Source: an uncultured Sutterella sp. (GTDB taxonomy: Bacteria; Pseudomonadota; Gammaproteobacteria; Burkholderiales; Burkholderiaceae_F). Taken from it: a DNA stretch of 9,299 nucleotides. The stretch's first letter is position 1. Each line of letters begins with the position of its first letter. Both the position numbers and the translations under genes were made by a program. The stretch spans positions 1-9,299 of the forward strand of contig CAJKCQ010000076.1 in assembly GCA_905198475.1 (NCBI GenBank), given 5' to 3'. Of this stretch, positions 1-7,680 are shown one piece after another. The notes under the pieces were generated by a model. The model was not told the DNA's origin. It made no database searches and saw nothing but the letters and a program-made list of their open reading frames with translations.

Positions 1-2
1 GC

Positions 3-44
3 GCCTCATTCCTCCCCTGCCTGAAGGCAGGGGTCTCCTGAGGC
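3..44 (-). repeat. IS200/IS605-type terminal palindrome (remnant or solo end)
   Basis: A perfect 8-bp stem (14-21 with 26-33) closes a four-base loop TGAA at 22-25. An outer 6-bp stem, GCCTCA at 3-8 with TGAGGC at 39-44, surrounds it with short unpaired stretches between. Read on the minus strand, the core (CCCCTGCC, TTCA, GGCAGGGG, then AGG) has the form of the hairpin near the right end of many IS200/IS605 elements carrying tnpB, where it also forms part of the omega-RNA scaffold. No tnpA or tnpB lies beside it: the side where tnpB would be expected is filled by the gene at 51-3128. It is therefore a solo end, a palindrome-type miniature element, or a remnant. Assignment rests on recalled resemblance, not on a search. 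Confidence 0.6.
39..43 (+). promoter_or_regulatory. Ribosome binding site of the 51-3128 gene, inside a palindrome arm
   Basis: TGAGG lies 7 bases before the ATG at 51, a good distance for a Shine-Dalgarno site, but only 4 bases before the GTG at 48. This favours ATG 51 as the start. The same bases form the right arm of the outer stem of the 3-44 palindrome, so a folded transcript could hide the site. Confidence 0.6.
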
Positions 45-50
45 ATTGTG

Positions 51-3000
51 ATGACAAAAAGGAAAGGCTACCCCTCCGAGGGCGGCGGCAAGAAGGCTCC
101 CCAGGTGACGATGCTCCTGCGCTATCCCGTGCTCAACGAAGCGCAGGCGGAGAAGCTGAAGGCCCTCATCGCCGCGCACGACATCGCCGGCGCGGCGCGC
201 ATGATCAAGAAGCAGGGCGACGTGCGGCCGTTTTCGCCCGCGCTCTGCGTCTTCTTCATCCACACCTTCCACCAGCTCTACGGCACGCTCGAACTCAAAA
301 GTTTCCGGCCGCTCGCCAAGCTTGTCGAAATCGGCGTCTGCAACATCCGCGTCTACGGCCCGACCCACCCGGGTTGGGGGCTGCTCTGTCAGACGCAGAT
401 CCTCCTCGACCTCGTCTTCGGGAACTGGACGGCCGCCATGCGCCGGACGCTCCTGCCGCCGCCCGCAGACAGCATGGAGCTCGTCACGGGGGCACCCGAG
501 ATGGCGCTCAGGAACCTGATGCGCAAGGTCTATCCGGCGATCATCCTCAGCGAGGCGACTTCGGCGCTGCAGCAGGCGTCTATTCATGGAAAGTTCACGC
601 AAAGGGCGGCCGGGCGCTTGATCAGACTCGCTGAATTGACGCCGCCCCTCGTGAAGAACGCCCGGCGTTGGAGTGGATCCTTCAGAGGTGTTCATAGGTT
701 CCTTGAGGATCTCGGTGAAGCGCTCGAGACGGTTGCCGAACCTTGGGCGGACGAGATGCTCGAAGGCCCCTATGCGCAGGCGGCCGCGGCGCACTGCCGT
801 GCCGCAAGGAGCGGCGGGGATGCGGAAAGCCGCCTCGCGCTCCTCTCGCTCTTCTCGATCGTCGCCGATCCCGCGCCCGAGGTCGTCGGCGCCCTCTGGG
901 AGGCGCTTTGGCGCGCGCACGAGGCGCTCGCCGGCAAGTCCCGCCGCGATGACGACGTCGAGCTCGACGAACTCTGGGCGGCAGGCGCCATCATCTGCGA
1001 CTTCCTCCTCGAACCCGAGTCGTTCAAAGACTTCGGCGCCGCCCTCACGAAGGGCTGGCCCGGCGGGAAGGTCTTCACCGAAATTCTGCGCCTCGTGCAC
1101 CGCGGCGACCTCGAGGCGGCGCGGGAGATCGAGGCGGCCCTCCCGCAGCTCAAGGCCCGGCTCGCCGAAGATCCGTCGGACCTCCCGGCGGGTGCGGCGG
1201 CGATCCGGCTCGTCGCCGCCGCCGCCCGTTTGGCGGACCGCAGGCCGGCCGACGAGGCGCTCCTTCAAAGCGTCGAGCATCTCGAGGCGATGGTTTTCGA
1301 GCTCTTCGGCGACGTCCGTTTGCAGGAGCGCAATCCTCTGGGCGCGTGGGCGGTCTTCATCCTGCGGAACACGGATCCCGTCCGCGGGTCGCCGGAGCTG
1401 AAGGAGCTCCTCGCCTCCGCGGAGCTCATCTGCCGGCGTCTCGCCCGCGCGGGCCGCTGCGGATTGAAGAGCGGCGGCGCCGTGGCCGCCGTCAACGCGA
1501 TGCTCCGGTTTCACGCCGTTGAATGGGTGCGCGCGGGCGACTGGGAGCGGATCTACGACGTCCTGCGCCTCGACGATCCGCCGCCCTTGGGCGACGGCCT
1601 CCGGACGAGTCTCTTCAACTGCGCCCGCGACGTCATCGTCGCGAAGAAGGTGATCGAGCAAGGCTGCGACGGCTTTGAGACGGACGAATATTGGGACGAC
1701 GAGGCGGTGAATGCGGCGCTCCGCAGCGCAGACCTGGAGGACGCCCAAGAAGCCGGCCTGCCGGCGGACGTTCGACGCCTCGAGGCGGACTTCGCCGTCT
1801 GCGCCGAGATCGCGACGGGTTTTCCCATGGATGCGGCCGGCACCTGGGGAGAGCTCGGCCGCGAGGCGGGCACCGGAATCTCTGAGGTGGAGCTCCGCCG
1901 GCTGAGGGTCGACGAGGAGGCGCTCAAGGCCCATCTCGAACGGTGGCTTGCAGATGCGCATGCCCTTTGGCGGAAGACGGCCGATTCGGCCGCGTTCATG
2001 CAGGTTGTGAATGGAGAAGAAGAGGAGGACGTTCCCGACGACGGTTTCGACCCCGACGACTTCAATGAGGAGGAGCTTCGGCTCCTTGCGCTCGCGGGCG
2101 AGTGCCGGGCGGGCGTGCTCCAAAACTACGGCGACGAAGTGCCCTTCGACTTTGGCGGCGGGGATCCCCAGATGGAGGAGCTCCTCCTTCTCGTGCGTCC
2201 GAAGGCCCATCCGGAGCGGCTCGTCTGCTTTTGCTTCGCGCCGGTGCTGCTCATCGAAAACGAGCATGCGGAGAAGCGCGCAGCTAAGATCCCGCGCTTC
2301 GCATTGATGTGCGAGGCACCCGCGACGCTTCTCGAGACGCCTGAAGGCCAAGAAGACCTGCGGCTCCTCGGCAACGCGATGTTCGCGTGCTCGGCGGCGC
2401 TCACGACGAACGGCGACGAAGGCGTTTTTGCCGAGGATTCGGCCACGATGCTCTCGGGCGACGTCTTCTCGGGCTGGCGTCCCTTCCCGGCGGACAAGTA
2501 CTGGGTCTCCTCTCGCGTCCCGTTCGATGAGGAGGACGCGCCCGGCGCGGACGAGCCTCGCTGGGTGGAGCACGACGGTGAACGGCTCGCCCGCGTGGTC
2601 GAGGTATTTCTCCTCACCGACATGGAGGCCGAGTGGTTGAAGCGCGCGGTCACGATCGGCGCGGACCGCGACCTCGACCTCGAGAAGCTGCGTCTGCGCC
2701 GCGAGCACCGCCCGAGTGCGGTGGACCTCTACGGCTATGCAGGCGACCGGGAGAGCCGCACGCTCACGGTGCGGCTCCCGAAGGCGCTGCGCGGGCGCAC
2801 CTGCTGGGTCGCGCGCTCGATCATGGAGGGGCGCGGCGAGTGCTACGGGTTCGAATACCGCGGCGAAGTGGACGACTCCGACTCCGGCTGGCTCTTCGTT
2901 GATCCCGAAGTTCCATTCACGGAGTATCTGAAGCTGCCGCTCGCCGACGTGCTCAACGTCATTCCCGAGGCCGCGCCCCACGTCACGAGTGGCGGCACCG

Positions 3001-3128
3001 TCTACCGCCGGCGTGCGGACGGTGCGGGCTTCGAGGACATTACCGAATTCGCCATGAGCGAGATGGAGAAGCACCTCGAAGAGGTGATCCAAGGCGCCTT
3101 CCCGGGCACCGGGAGCGCGCAGGCGTAG
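51..3128 (+). CDS. Large acidic protein of unknown function, upstream partner of an SNF2 helicase
   Basis: I do not recognise this 1025-residue protein. It has no signal peptide, no membrane segment, no Walker A motif and no nuclease, protease or zinc-finger pattern I can see. The first two thirds (to about residue 640) are rich in Ala, Leu, Glu and Arg and look mostly helical, possibly a repeat-type solenoid. A dense acidic patch follows at about 654-680 (runs of Glu and Asp). The last third has alternating hydrophobic stretches typical of beta structure, and the C-terminus is a short helix with a Gly/Ser/Ala tail. ATG 51 is preferred over GTG 48 because of the TGAGG at 39-43. The gene lies 110 bases before the SNF2 ATPase on the same strand, so a joint role (adaptor, regulator or substrate-recognition subunit) is a reasonable inference, not shown. 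The frame has no TTA, CTA or TCA codon, in keeping with strong G+C-biased coding. That it is a real gene is fairly sure; the function is open. Confidence 0.85.
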   Translation: MTKRKGYPSEGGGKKAPQVTMLLRYPVLNEAQAEKLKALIAAHDIAGAARMIKKQGDVRPFSPALCVFFIHTFHQLYGTLELKSFRPLAKLVEIGVCNIRVYGPTHPGWGLLCQTQILLDLVFGNWTAAMRRTLLPPPADSMELVTGAPEMALRNLMRKVYPAIILSEATSALQQASIHGKFTQRAAGRLIRLAELTPPLVKNARRWSGSFRGVHRFLEDLGEALETVAEPWADEMLEGPYAQAAAAHCRAARSGGDAESRLALLSLFSIVADPAPEVVGALWEALWRAHEALAGKSRRDDDVELDELWAAGAIICDFLLEPESFKDFGAALTKGWPGGKVFTEILRLVHRGDLEAAREIEAALPQLKARLAEDPSDLPAGAAAIRLVAAAARLADRRPADEALLQSVEHLEAMVFELFGDVRLQERNPLGAWAVFILRNTDPVRGSPELKELLASAELICRRLARAGRCGLKSGGAVAAVNAMLRFHAVEWVRAGDWERIYDVLRLDDPPPLGDGLRTSLFNCARDVIVAKKVIEQGCDGFETDEYWDDEAVNAALRSADLEDAQEAGLPADVRRLEADFAVCAEIATGFPMDAAGTWGELGREAGTGISEVELRRLRVDEEALKAHLERWLADAHALWRKTADSAAFMQVVNGEEEEDVPDDGFDPDDFNEEELRLLALAGECRAGVLQNYGDEVPFDFGGGDPQMEELLLLVRPKAHPERLVCFCFAPVLLIENEHAEKRAAKIPRFALMCEAPATLLETPEGQEDLRLLGNAMFACSAALTTNGDEGVFAEDSATMLSGDVFSGWRPFPADKYWVSSRVPFDEEDAPGADEPRWVEHDGERLARVVEVFLLTDMEAEWLKRAVTIGADRDLDLEKLRLRREHRPSAVDLYGYAGDRESRTLTVRLPKALRGRTCWVARSIMEGRGECYGFEYRGEVDDSDSGWLFVDPEVPFTEYLKLPLADVLNVIPEAAPHVTSGGTVYRRRADGAGFEDITEFAMSEMEKHLEEVIQGAFPGTGSAQA

Positions 3129-3130
3129 CA

Positions 3131-3153
3131 GCCGCCCGAAAAAGCCGGGAGGC
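3131..3153 (+). terminator. Stem-loop just after the unknown gene, possible weak terminator
   Basis: Starting two bases after the TAG stop, GCCGCCCG at 3131-3138 pairs with CGGGAGGC at 3146-3153 apart from one G/A mismatch, closing an A-rich loop. Only GTTTGACATT follows, so the U-tract is poor. It may slow or partly stop transcription before the helicase gene. Confidence 0.35.
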
Positions 3154-3163
3154 GTTTGACATT

Positions 3164-3209
3164 CCGCCCGGAGGTTGGCAGTCTTCACAGACTGTTCGCC
3201 TCCGGGCGG
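3164..3209 (+). other. Two-tier stem-loop between the two large genes
   Basis: An 11-bp perfect stem pairs CCGCCCGGAGG at 3164-3174 with CCTCCGGGCGG at 3199-3209. Its loop contains a second 5-bp stem, CAGTC at 3179-3183 with GACTG at 3190-3194. The structure ends 29 bases before the helicase ATG and is followed by TCTTCATT, which is not a clean U-tract. It could act as a partial terminator, an RNA processing or stability element that sets the ratio of the two proteins, or a protein-binding site. A consensus-like TTGACA at 3156-3161 precedes it, but I see no good -10 box at the right distance. Confidence 0.5.
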
Positions 3210-3238
3210 TCTTCATTGAACCCTCTGCTTCTCCGCTT

Positions 3239-6200
3239 ATGCCCCGTCCCTCCCGAAACTCATCCCCCCGCGCCCCGTCCGTTTCCGAAGACGCGCGCAA
3301 AGTGCTCATCACCCTGTCGCTCCTGCCCTCCGCCCGTTGGTTCTTCACCGTCAAGCAAACAACCGAACGGCTCTTCTCAGAAGTGAGCCTGAAGGACTTT
3401 CAACGAACGGTCGACAAGCTCAGATCCGCCGGGTGGGCCAACACCACCTGGTTCCAGGGGAGGAACCAAGGAGCTTGGTCGATCACGCCCGCCGGGTTCA
3501 TCGTGGTGGCCGCCGACGTGACGCCCGAAAGGGCGGCGGAAGAGATTGCGAAGATGGGCTCTGAAGAGGCCGAAGAGGATGAAGAGAACGAACCTCTCGA
3601 CGAGGCTTCGCGCCTCGAGCATGGGCTCTTCCTTACCTTCTGCGCCTTCCTCCACGGCGCGCCGGTTCCGCCGGTCGTGCCCGAAGGCGTTTCTACCGCG
3701 GCGCTGAAGGCGTTCTTCACCGCCGAGCGCGCGCGCTTCCTTCTCCTCGCCTTTAACCAACTCTTGGAAGAAAAGACCGGGACGCCGCGCGACTGGACGG
3801 CGCTTTTCGGCGCCTTCCCCGAGATTCTCGTGAAGGCCTTCGTGCCCGCGCTCGAAGAGCTCGCCGTGATGAAGCCCGTGAGGAACCCGTACACGCAGGC
3901 GGTTGAGGGCATCGACGGTTCGGAGATTCCGGGGCGTCTGCGGGGGCTGCTCCTTGAGGGCGTGACGGTTCCGGCTCTCCATGCGGCCCTGAACGACTGG
4001 TTCGTCTACCACTGCGACTTCCTGAAGCGGGGCGACCCGGAAGGGTGCCTCGCCGCGCTCGAGGGCGGCACGTCCGAGGCGGAGATCATCGCCGCCGTCG
4101 CCGCCATGACGGCCGGCCGCCCTTCGGAGGAGGCCGCCGCGCACATGGTGCGAGCGCTGAAGCTCAAGGGCGCCAAGCGCCTCTTCGCCTATCCGCCGTC
4201 GAACTGGTTCTACGTAGCCGCCCTCTACCGCGACCGCGGGGCGCTCGAGAGCAAAAAGCGCCTGAGAGATCTGCTGGATTCCAAGCAGGTGACGGAGAAT
4301 GAGCGGCTTTGGCATCTGCTCGTTCCGGCTGCAGCGGGCGTGGACGGCAACCTGCCGGGCGCGCTGAAGCTTGAGAGATCGCTCTTTTCAATCGGATGGG
4401 ACCGGGACCAGGACCAGATGGCGCAGAACTTCTGGCTCGTCACGGCGAACTATTTTCTGCCGGAAAGGGCGCGCCGCGATCAGGCGCTCGGCAAAGAGTT
4501 CCTGCGCCTCTGGCCCGTCTTCGAACTCGCCTGGTCCGCGCCCCTCGGAGACGCCGGGCGGACGACGGCGCTCGAAGAGCGCTTCCGCATGAAGCCCCTG
4601 ATGCCCATCTTCACGCCGAAGCCCGAATGGGAGCGGGTGCTCGACCGCCTGACGGCCGAGGCGGCGATGCGCGCGCAGAAGCTGCCGAAGAAGGTCGCTC
4701 AAGAGGGGCAGACCGTGCGGATCGCCTACTACGTGGATCCGGACAACTACGACATCACGATGAAGGTCCAGAAGATGCGCTCGAGCGGTTGGACCAAGGG
4801 CATGGACCTCACGACGTCGGCCTTCCAGAGAGGTGTTGAAGGGATGAGCGAGGCGGATCTGCGCGTGCAGAGGACGCTCGGGCATCCGCGTGGGATGTCG
4901 TCGCGCTGGGTCTTCCGGACCGTGCAGGCGCTCCTCGCGCTCGTGGGAAATCCGAACGTCTACAACGCCCAAAAGCCCGACGTGCGCCTCGAGGTCGTCA
5001 AGGAGCCGCTGCAGCTGACGGTCGAGAAGAACCACAGCCACTTCATCGTCCGCACGAACCTTGTGGCGGGCTTCAACCCGCGCATCAATGCGTATTCCGT
5101 GCGCACGGCGGCTGACGATCGCATTGTCGTGATCGAGCCGACGGAGGCCGACCTCAGGATGCTCCTTGGCCTCGCCGATGTGGGCTATTCCTTCCCCAAA
5201 GAGGCCGCGGAAAAGCTCTCGGCCTACCTCGGGAACATTTCGCGCTTCATGCCCGTGATGTCGGATCTCCTCAAGAACACCGAAGGCACGGACGAAAAAC
5301 GCGCGGGCGACGCGAAGATCACGCTGCGCATCACGGCGTCGGGCGAAGGCGAATACGTCGCGAAGGCCGTGGTGCGGCCCATTCCCGATGCGCAGGTCAC
5401 GTGCCTGCCCGGCCGCGGACTCGACTTCGTCGCCGCGGCCGTCAAGGGCCGCACCGTCCAGGTCGCCCGAGACCGCAAGGCGGAGTCGGCGAATTTCGAA
5501 GCCCTCACGGCGGCTCTTGAGCACATCTCCGGCTACCGCGAGGACGAATACACCTGGCGCCTCGGCATGGCGGACTGTCTGGAGCTCCTCGAGACTGCGC
5601 GCGTTCTCTCGAAGACCGTCGTGGTCGAGTGGCCCGAGGGCGCCGAGTTCGTCGTCCGGCAGCCGAAGCTCTCGGCCGATTCGCTGCAGCTCTCCGTCAA
5701 GTCCATCGGTGACTGGCTGCAGATTAAAGGCGAATTGAAGTTCGGCCCGAAGACGAAGATGAGCTTCGCGGAGCTCCTCGGGGCGGTGCACGGGGCGAAG
5801 ACGGGCTTCATCCGCTTGGAAGGAGCCGAATACGTCGCCGTGACAGAGAGTCTGCGCCGGCAGCTCGCGCTCTTCGACGGGTTCGCGCGCGGGGAGAAGT
5901 CGGGCGCCGTCGGTATCTCCGCCTTCAACGCCCCGATGCTTGAGGACCTGGAGTCCGCGGGCGTGAAGCTCGAGGCCGACGCGGCGTATGAAAAGCTCGT
6001 CGCCCGCATCCATGCGGCGCGCAACGCGACGCCCGTCGTTCCCGCGGGGCTGCGCGCGGACCTGCGCGCCTACCAGATCGAGGGCTTCGAGTGGCTCTCG
6101 CGCCTCTCGAGCTGGGGCGCGGGCGCGCTTTTGGCCGACGACATGGGCCTCGGGAAAACGCTCCAGACGATTGCGCTTCTCCTCGCGCGCGCCGACGAGG

Positions 6201-7429
6201 GACCCGCGCTCGTCGTGACGCCCACCTCCGTCCTCTACAACTGGGTGGATGAATTGAGGCGCTTCGCTCCGGTCCTGAGCCCCGTCGTCGTGAACCAGGT
6301 CACGGACCGAGCCGCTGCCGTTCAGGCGGCGACCGGGGGCGTCGTGCTCCTCGTCTCCTACGGCGTCATGGCGGGTGAGCTCGAGCTCCTGAAGAGCCGC
6401 ACCTGGGGGACTATCGTGTTGGATGAAGCCCACGCGATCAAGAACCACGAGACGAAGACCGCCCGGGCTGCGATGGAATTGAGAGGCTCCGCGCGCGTGC
6501 TCCTCACCGGCACGCCGCTTCAAAACCATCTCTCCGAGCTCTGGACGCTCTTCGAGTTTGCGAACCCGGGGGTGCTCGGTTCGCGGCAGCAATTTGCCGA
6601 ACGCTTCGTGGTTCCGGTCGAAAAGAACCGCGACCGCGACCGTCAGCGGGTCCTGCAGCGCCTCATCTCGCCCTTCATCCTCCGCCGCACGAAGGCCGAG
6701 GTCCTGGACGAACTCCCCGAGAAGACCGAGATCACGCTGCGCGTGGAGCTCTCGGCCGACGAGCGCGCCGTCTATGAACGGATCCGCGGAGAGGCGGCGA
6801 AGCGCATCGTCGAGGGCGAAATGAATCCGATCGAGGCGCTCGCGCAGCTGACGAAGCTCCGTCAGGCCGCCTGCAGCCTCGAACTTCTCGGCGAGGCGCA
6901 GTACGCCGGCGCGGCCTCGTCGAAGACCGCGGCCTTCCTCGATCTGGTGGACGATCTCGTCGAAGGCCGGCACCGGGCGCTGGTGTTCAGCCAGTTCACG
7001 TCTCACCTGGCGTTGATCCGCCGGGCGCTCGATAAGCGCGGGATCCCGTATCTGTACCTTGACGGCGCGACTCCCGCGGGCGAGCGCGTCAAACGCGTCG
7101 CGCAGTTCCAGCGCGGCGACATGCCGCTCTTTCTCATCAGCCTCAAGGCGGGCGGTACGGGCCTCAACCTTACGGCCGCCGACTACGTGATCCACCTCGA
7201 CCCCTGGTGGAATCCTGCGGTGGAGGACCAGGCCTCCGACCGTGCGTACCGCATCGGGCAGGAAAACCCCGTGACGATCTACCGGCTCGTCGCCACGAAC
7301 TCGATCGAGGAGCAGATCCTCGAGCTCCACGCGACGAAGAAGTCCTTGGCGGACGCGCTCCTCGAAGGTTCGGACGTCTCGGCGCGCCTCAGCCGCGAAG
7401 AGATCCTTGCGCTCCTTGCGGAGAGTTGA
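3239..7429 (+). CDS. SNF2/RapA-family helicase-like ATPase with winged-helix N-terminus
   Basis: This 1396-residue protein is a superfamily 2 DNA-translocating ATPase. Motifs in order: Q-motif region around Gln946; motif I with GLGKT at 970-974; motif II DEAH at 1062-1065; motif III LTGTPLQN at 1089-1096; motif IV VFSQF at 1249-1253; motif V around AGGTGLNL at 1304-1311; motif VI with Gln1331, Arg1335 and Arg1338. DPWWNP at 1321-1326 is typical of SNF2 proteins. All catalytic residues look intact. Residues 20-92 resemble a winged helix, followed by an acidic linker at about 107-121. The block at about 795-865 matches the pre-helicase region I recall from the large bacterial SNF2 proteins; no cysteine/histidine SWIM finger is visible. 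Such proteins use ATP to move on DNA or displace bound proteins; most do not unwind strands. The ATG at 3239 has no purine-rich site before it; GTG 3302 is an alternative start. The gene follows the unknown gene by 110 bases. Family assignment is very sure; cellular role and start are not. Confidence 0.95.
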   Translation: MPRPSRNSSPRAPSVSEDARKVLITLSLLPSARWFFTVKQTTERLFSEVSLKDFQRTVDKLRSAGWANTTWFQGRNQGAWSITPAGFIVVAADVTPERAAEEIAKMGSEEAEEDEENEPLDEASRLEHGLFLTFCAFLHGAPVPPVVPEGVSTAALKAFFTAERARFLLLAFNQLLEEKTGTPRDWTALFGAFPEILVKAFVPALEELAVMKPVRNPYTQAVEGIDGSEIPGRLRGLLLEGVTVPALHAALNDWFVYHCDFLKRGDPEGCLAALEGGTSEAEIIAAVAAMTAGRPSEEAAAHMVRALKLKGAKRLFAYPPSNWFYVAALYRDRGALESKKRLRDLLDSKQVTENERLWHLLVPAAAGVDGNLPGALKLERSLFSIGWDRDQDQMAQNFWLVTANYFLPERARRDQALGKEFLRLWPVFELAWSAPLGDAGRTTALEERFRMKPLMPIFTPKPEWERVLDRLTAEAAMRAQKLPKKVAQEGQTVRIAYYVDPDNYDITMKVQKMRSSGWTKGMDLTTSAFQRGVEGMSEADLRVQRTLGHPRGMSSRWVFRTVQALLALVGNPNVYNAQKPDVRLEVVKEPLQLTVEKNHSHFIVRTNLVAGFNPRINAYSVRTAADDRIVVIEPTEADLRMLLGLADVGYSFPKEAAEKLSAYLGNISRFMPVMSDLLKNTEGTDEKRAGDAKITLRITASGEGEYVAKAVVRPIPDAQVTCLPGRGLDFVAAAVKGRTVQVARDRKAESANFEALTAALEHISGYREDEYTWRLGMADCLELLETARVLSKTVVVEWPEGAEFVVRQPKLSADSLQLSVKSIGDWLQIKGELKFGPKTKMSFAELLGAVHGAKTGFIRLEGAEYVAVTESLRRQLALFDGFARGEKSGAVGISAFNAPMLEDLESAGVKLEADAAYEKLVARIHAARNATPVVPAGLRADLRAYQIEGFEWLSRLSSWGAGALLADDMGLGKTLQTIALLLARADEGPALVVTPTSVLYNWVDELRRFAPVLSPVVVNQVTDRAAAVQAATGGVVLLVSYGVMAGELELLKSRTWGTIVLDEAHAIKNHETKTARAAMELRGSARVLLTGTPLQNHLSELWTLFEFANPGVLGSRQQFAERFVVPVEKNRDRDRQRVLQRLISPFILRRTKAEVLDELPEKTEITLRVELSADERAVYERIRGEAAKRIVEGEMNPIEALAQLTKLRQAACSLELLGEAQYAGAASSKTAAFLDLVDDLVEGRHRALVFSQFTSHLALIRRALDKRGIPYLYLDGATPAGERVKRVAQFQRGDMPLFLISLKAGGTGLNLTAADYVIHLDPWWNPAVEDQASDRAYRIGQENPVTIYRLVATNSIEEQILELHATKKSLADALLEGSDVSARLSREEILALLAES

Positions 7430-7437
7430 TCCGAAAG

Positions 7438-7468
7438 CCGCCCGCTCCGGTCGCGTGCCGGGGGGCGG
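7438..7468 (+). other. Stem-loop just after the helicase stop codon
   Basis: CCGCCC at 7438-7443 pairs with GGGCGG at 7463-7468, with a second inner pairing CCGG 7447-7450 with CCGG 7458-7461. It begins 9 bases after the stop codon and has no U-tract. It shares the CCGCCCG opening with both stem-loops after the first gene, so it may be part of a common 3'-end processing or stability element. Confidence 0.4.
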
Positions 7469-7472
7469 ATGC

Positions 7473-7511
7473 GCAGCGGGCCGGCCGCAGGAGGTGCGGC
7501 CGGCCCGTTGC
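7473..7511 (+). terminator. Long G+C-rich hairpin after the helicase gene, no U-tract
   Basis: A perfect 13-bp stem (7477-7489 with 7495-7507) closes the loop GGAGG and extends to 17 pairs at 7473-7511 with one G-U pair. It is the strongest local hairpin after the helicase gene. It is followed by CGCTCAGGG rather than a run of T, so it fits a transcript-end stabiliser or a hairpin-only terminator better than a classic intrinsic terminator. Confidence 0.5.
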
Positions 7512-7562
7512 CGCTCAGGGACGTGTGGAAAGCCCGAGGAGGGCGGCGAGCGGGAGGAAAGT

Positions 7563-7680
7563 GTGGTGTTTTTGACATCCCTTGAAAACCACGACTTTCG
7601 CAATTAATTGATATTCAGTAAAAAGTTTGCATTTACATGGACAACCGTACATAAAGAACAGATGGCTTGTCACACAATCT
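7563..7680. promoter_or_regulatory. AT-rich island, candidate promoter or protein-binding region
   Basis: By hand count, 44 of the 120 bases at 7561-7680 are G or C (about 37%), far below the flanking genes. It contains a perfect TTGACA at 7572-7577, a TTGAAA at 7582-7587, the perfect palindrome CAATTAATTG at 7601-7610, and a bulged stem (GTGGT-TTTT pairing with AAAACCAC, 7563-7592). I could not find a -35/-10 pair that is good in both boxes at 16-18 bases spacing on either strand, so the promoter is a guess from composition and position. The two flanking protein genes converge here, so neither needs a promoter in this place. A regulator-binding site, or the scar of a low-G+C insertion, would look the same. 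Confidence 0.35.

Noticed and set aside
3156..3184. TTGACA at 3156-3161 as a promoter for the helicase gene
   Set aside because: The base positions 17 after it read CAGTCT, a poor -10 box, and the element overlaps the stem-loop; a consensus -35 alone is not enough.
6..3188. Open frame of 1060 codons on the minus strand opposite the first gene
   Set aside because: It is in exact codon register with the plus-strand gene and exists because that gene has no TTA, CTA or TCA codons. Its product is Arg/Glu/Ala-rich with no recognisable domain, it starts inside the intergenic stem-loop, and it runs through the 3-44 palindrome. The plus frame has a ribosome site and a helicase neighbour in the same direction.
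3377..4315. Open frame of 312 codons on the minus strand opposite the helicase N-terminus
   Set aside because: Same register effect, with an Arg/Gly/His-rich product without domain features.
4388..7603. Open frame of 1071 codons on the minus strand opposite the helicase gene
   Set aside because: It is also in codon register with the plus-strand gene, whose SNF2 motifs prove which strand codes. The shadow product has no family features.
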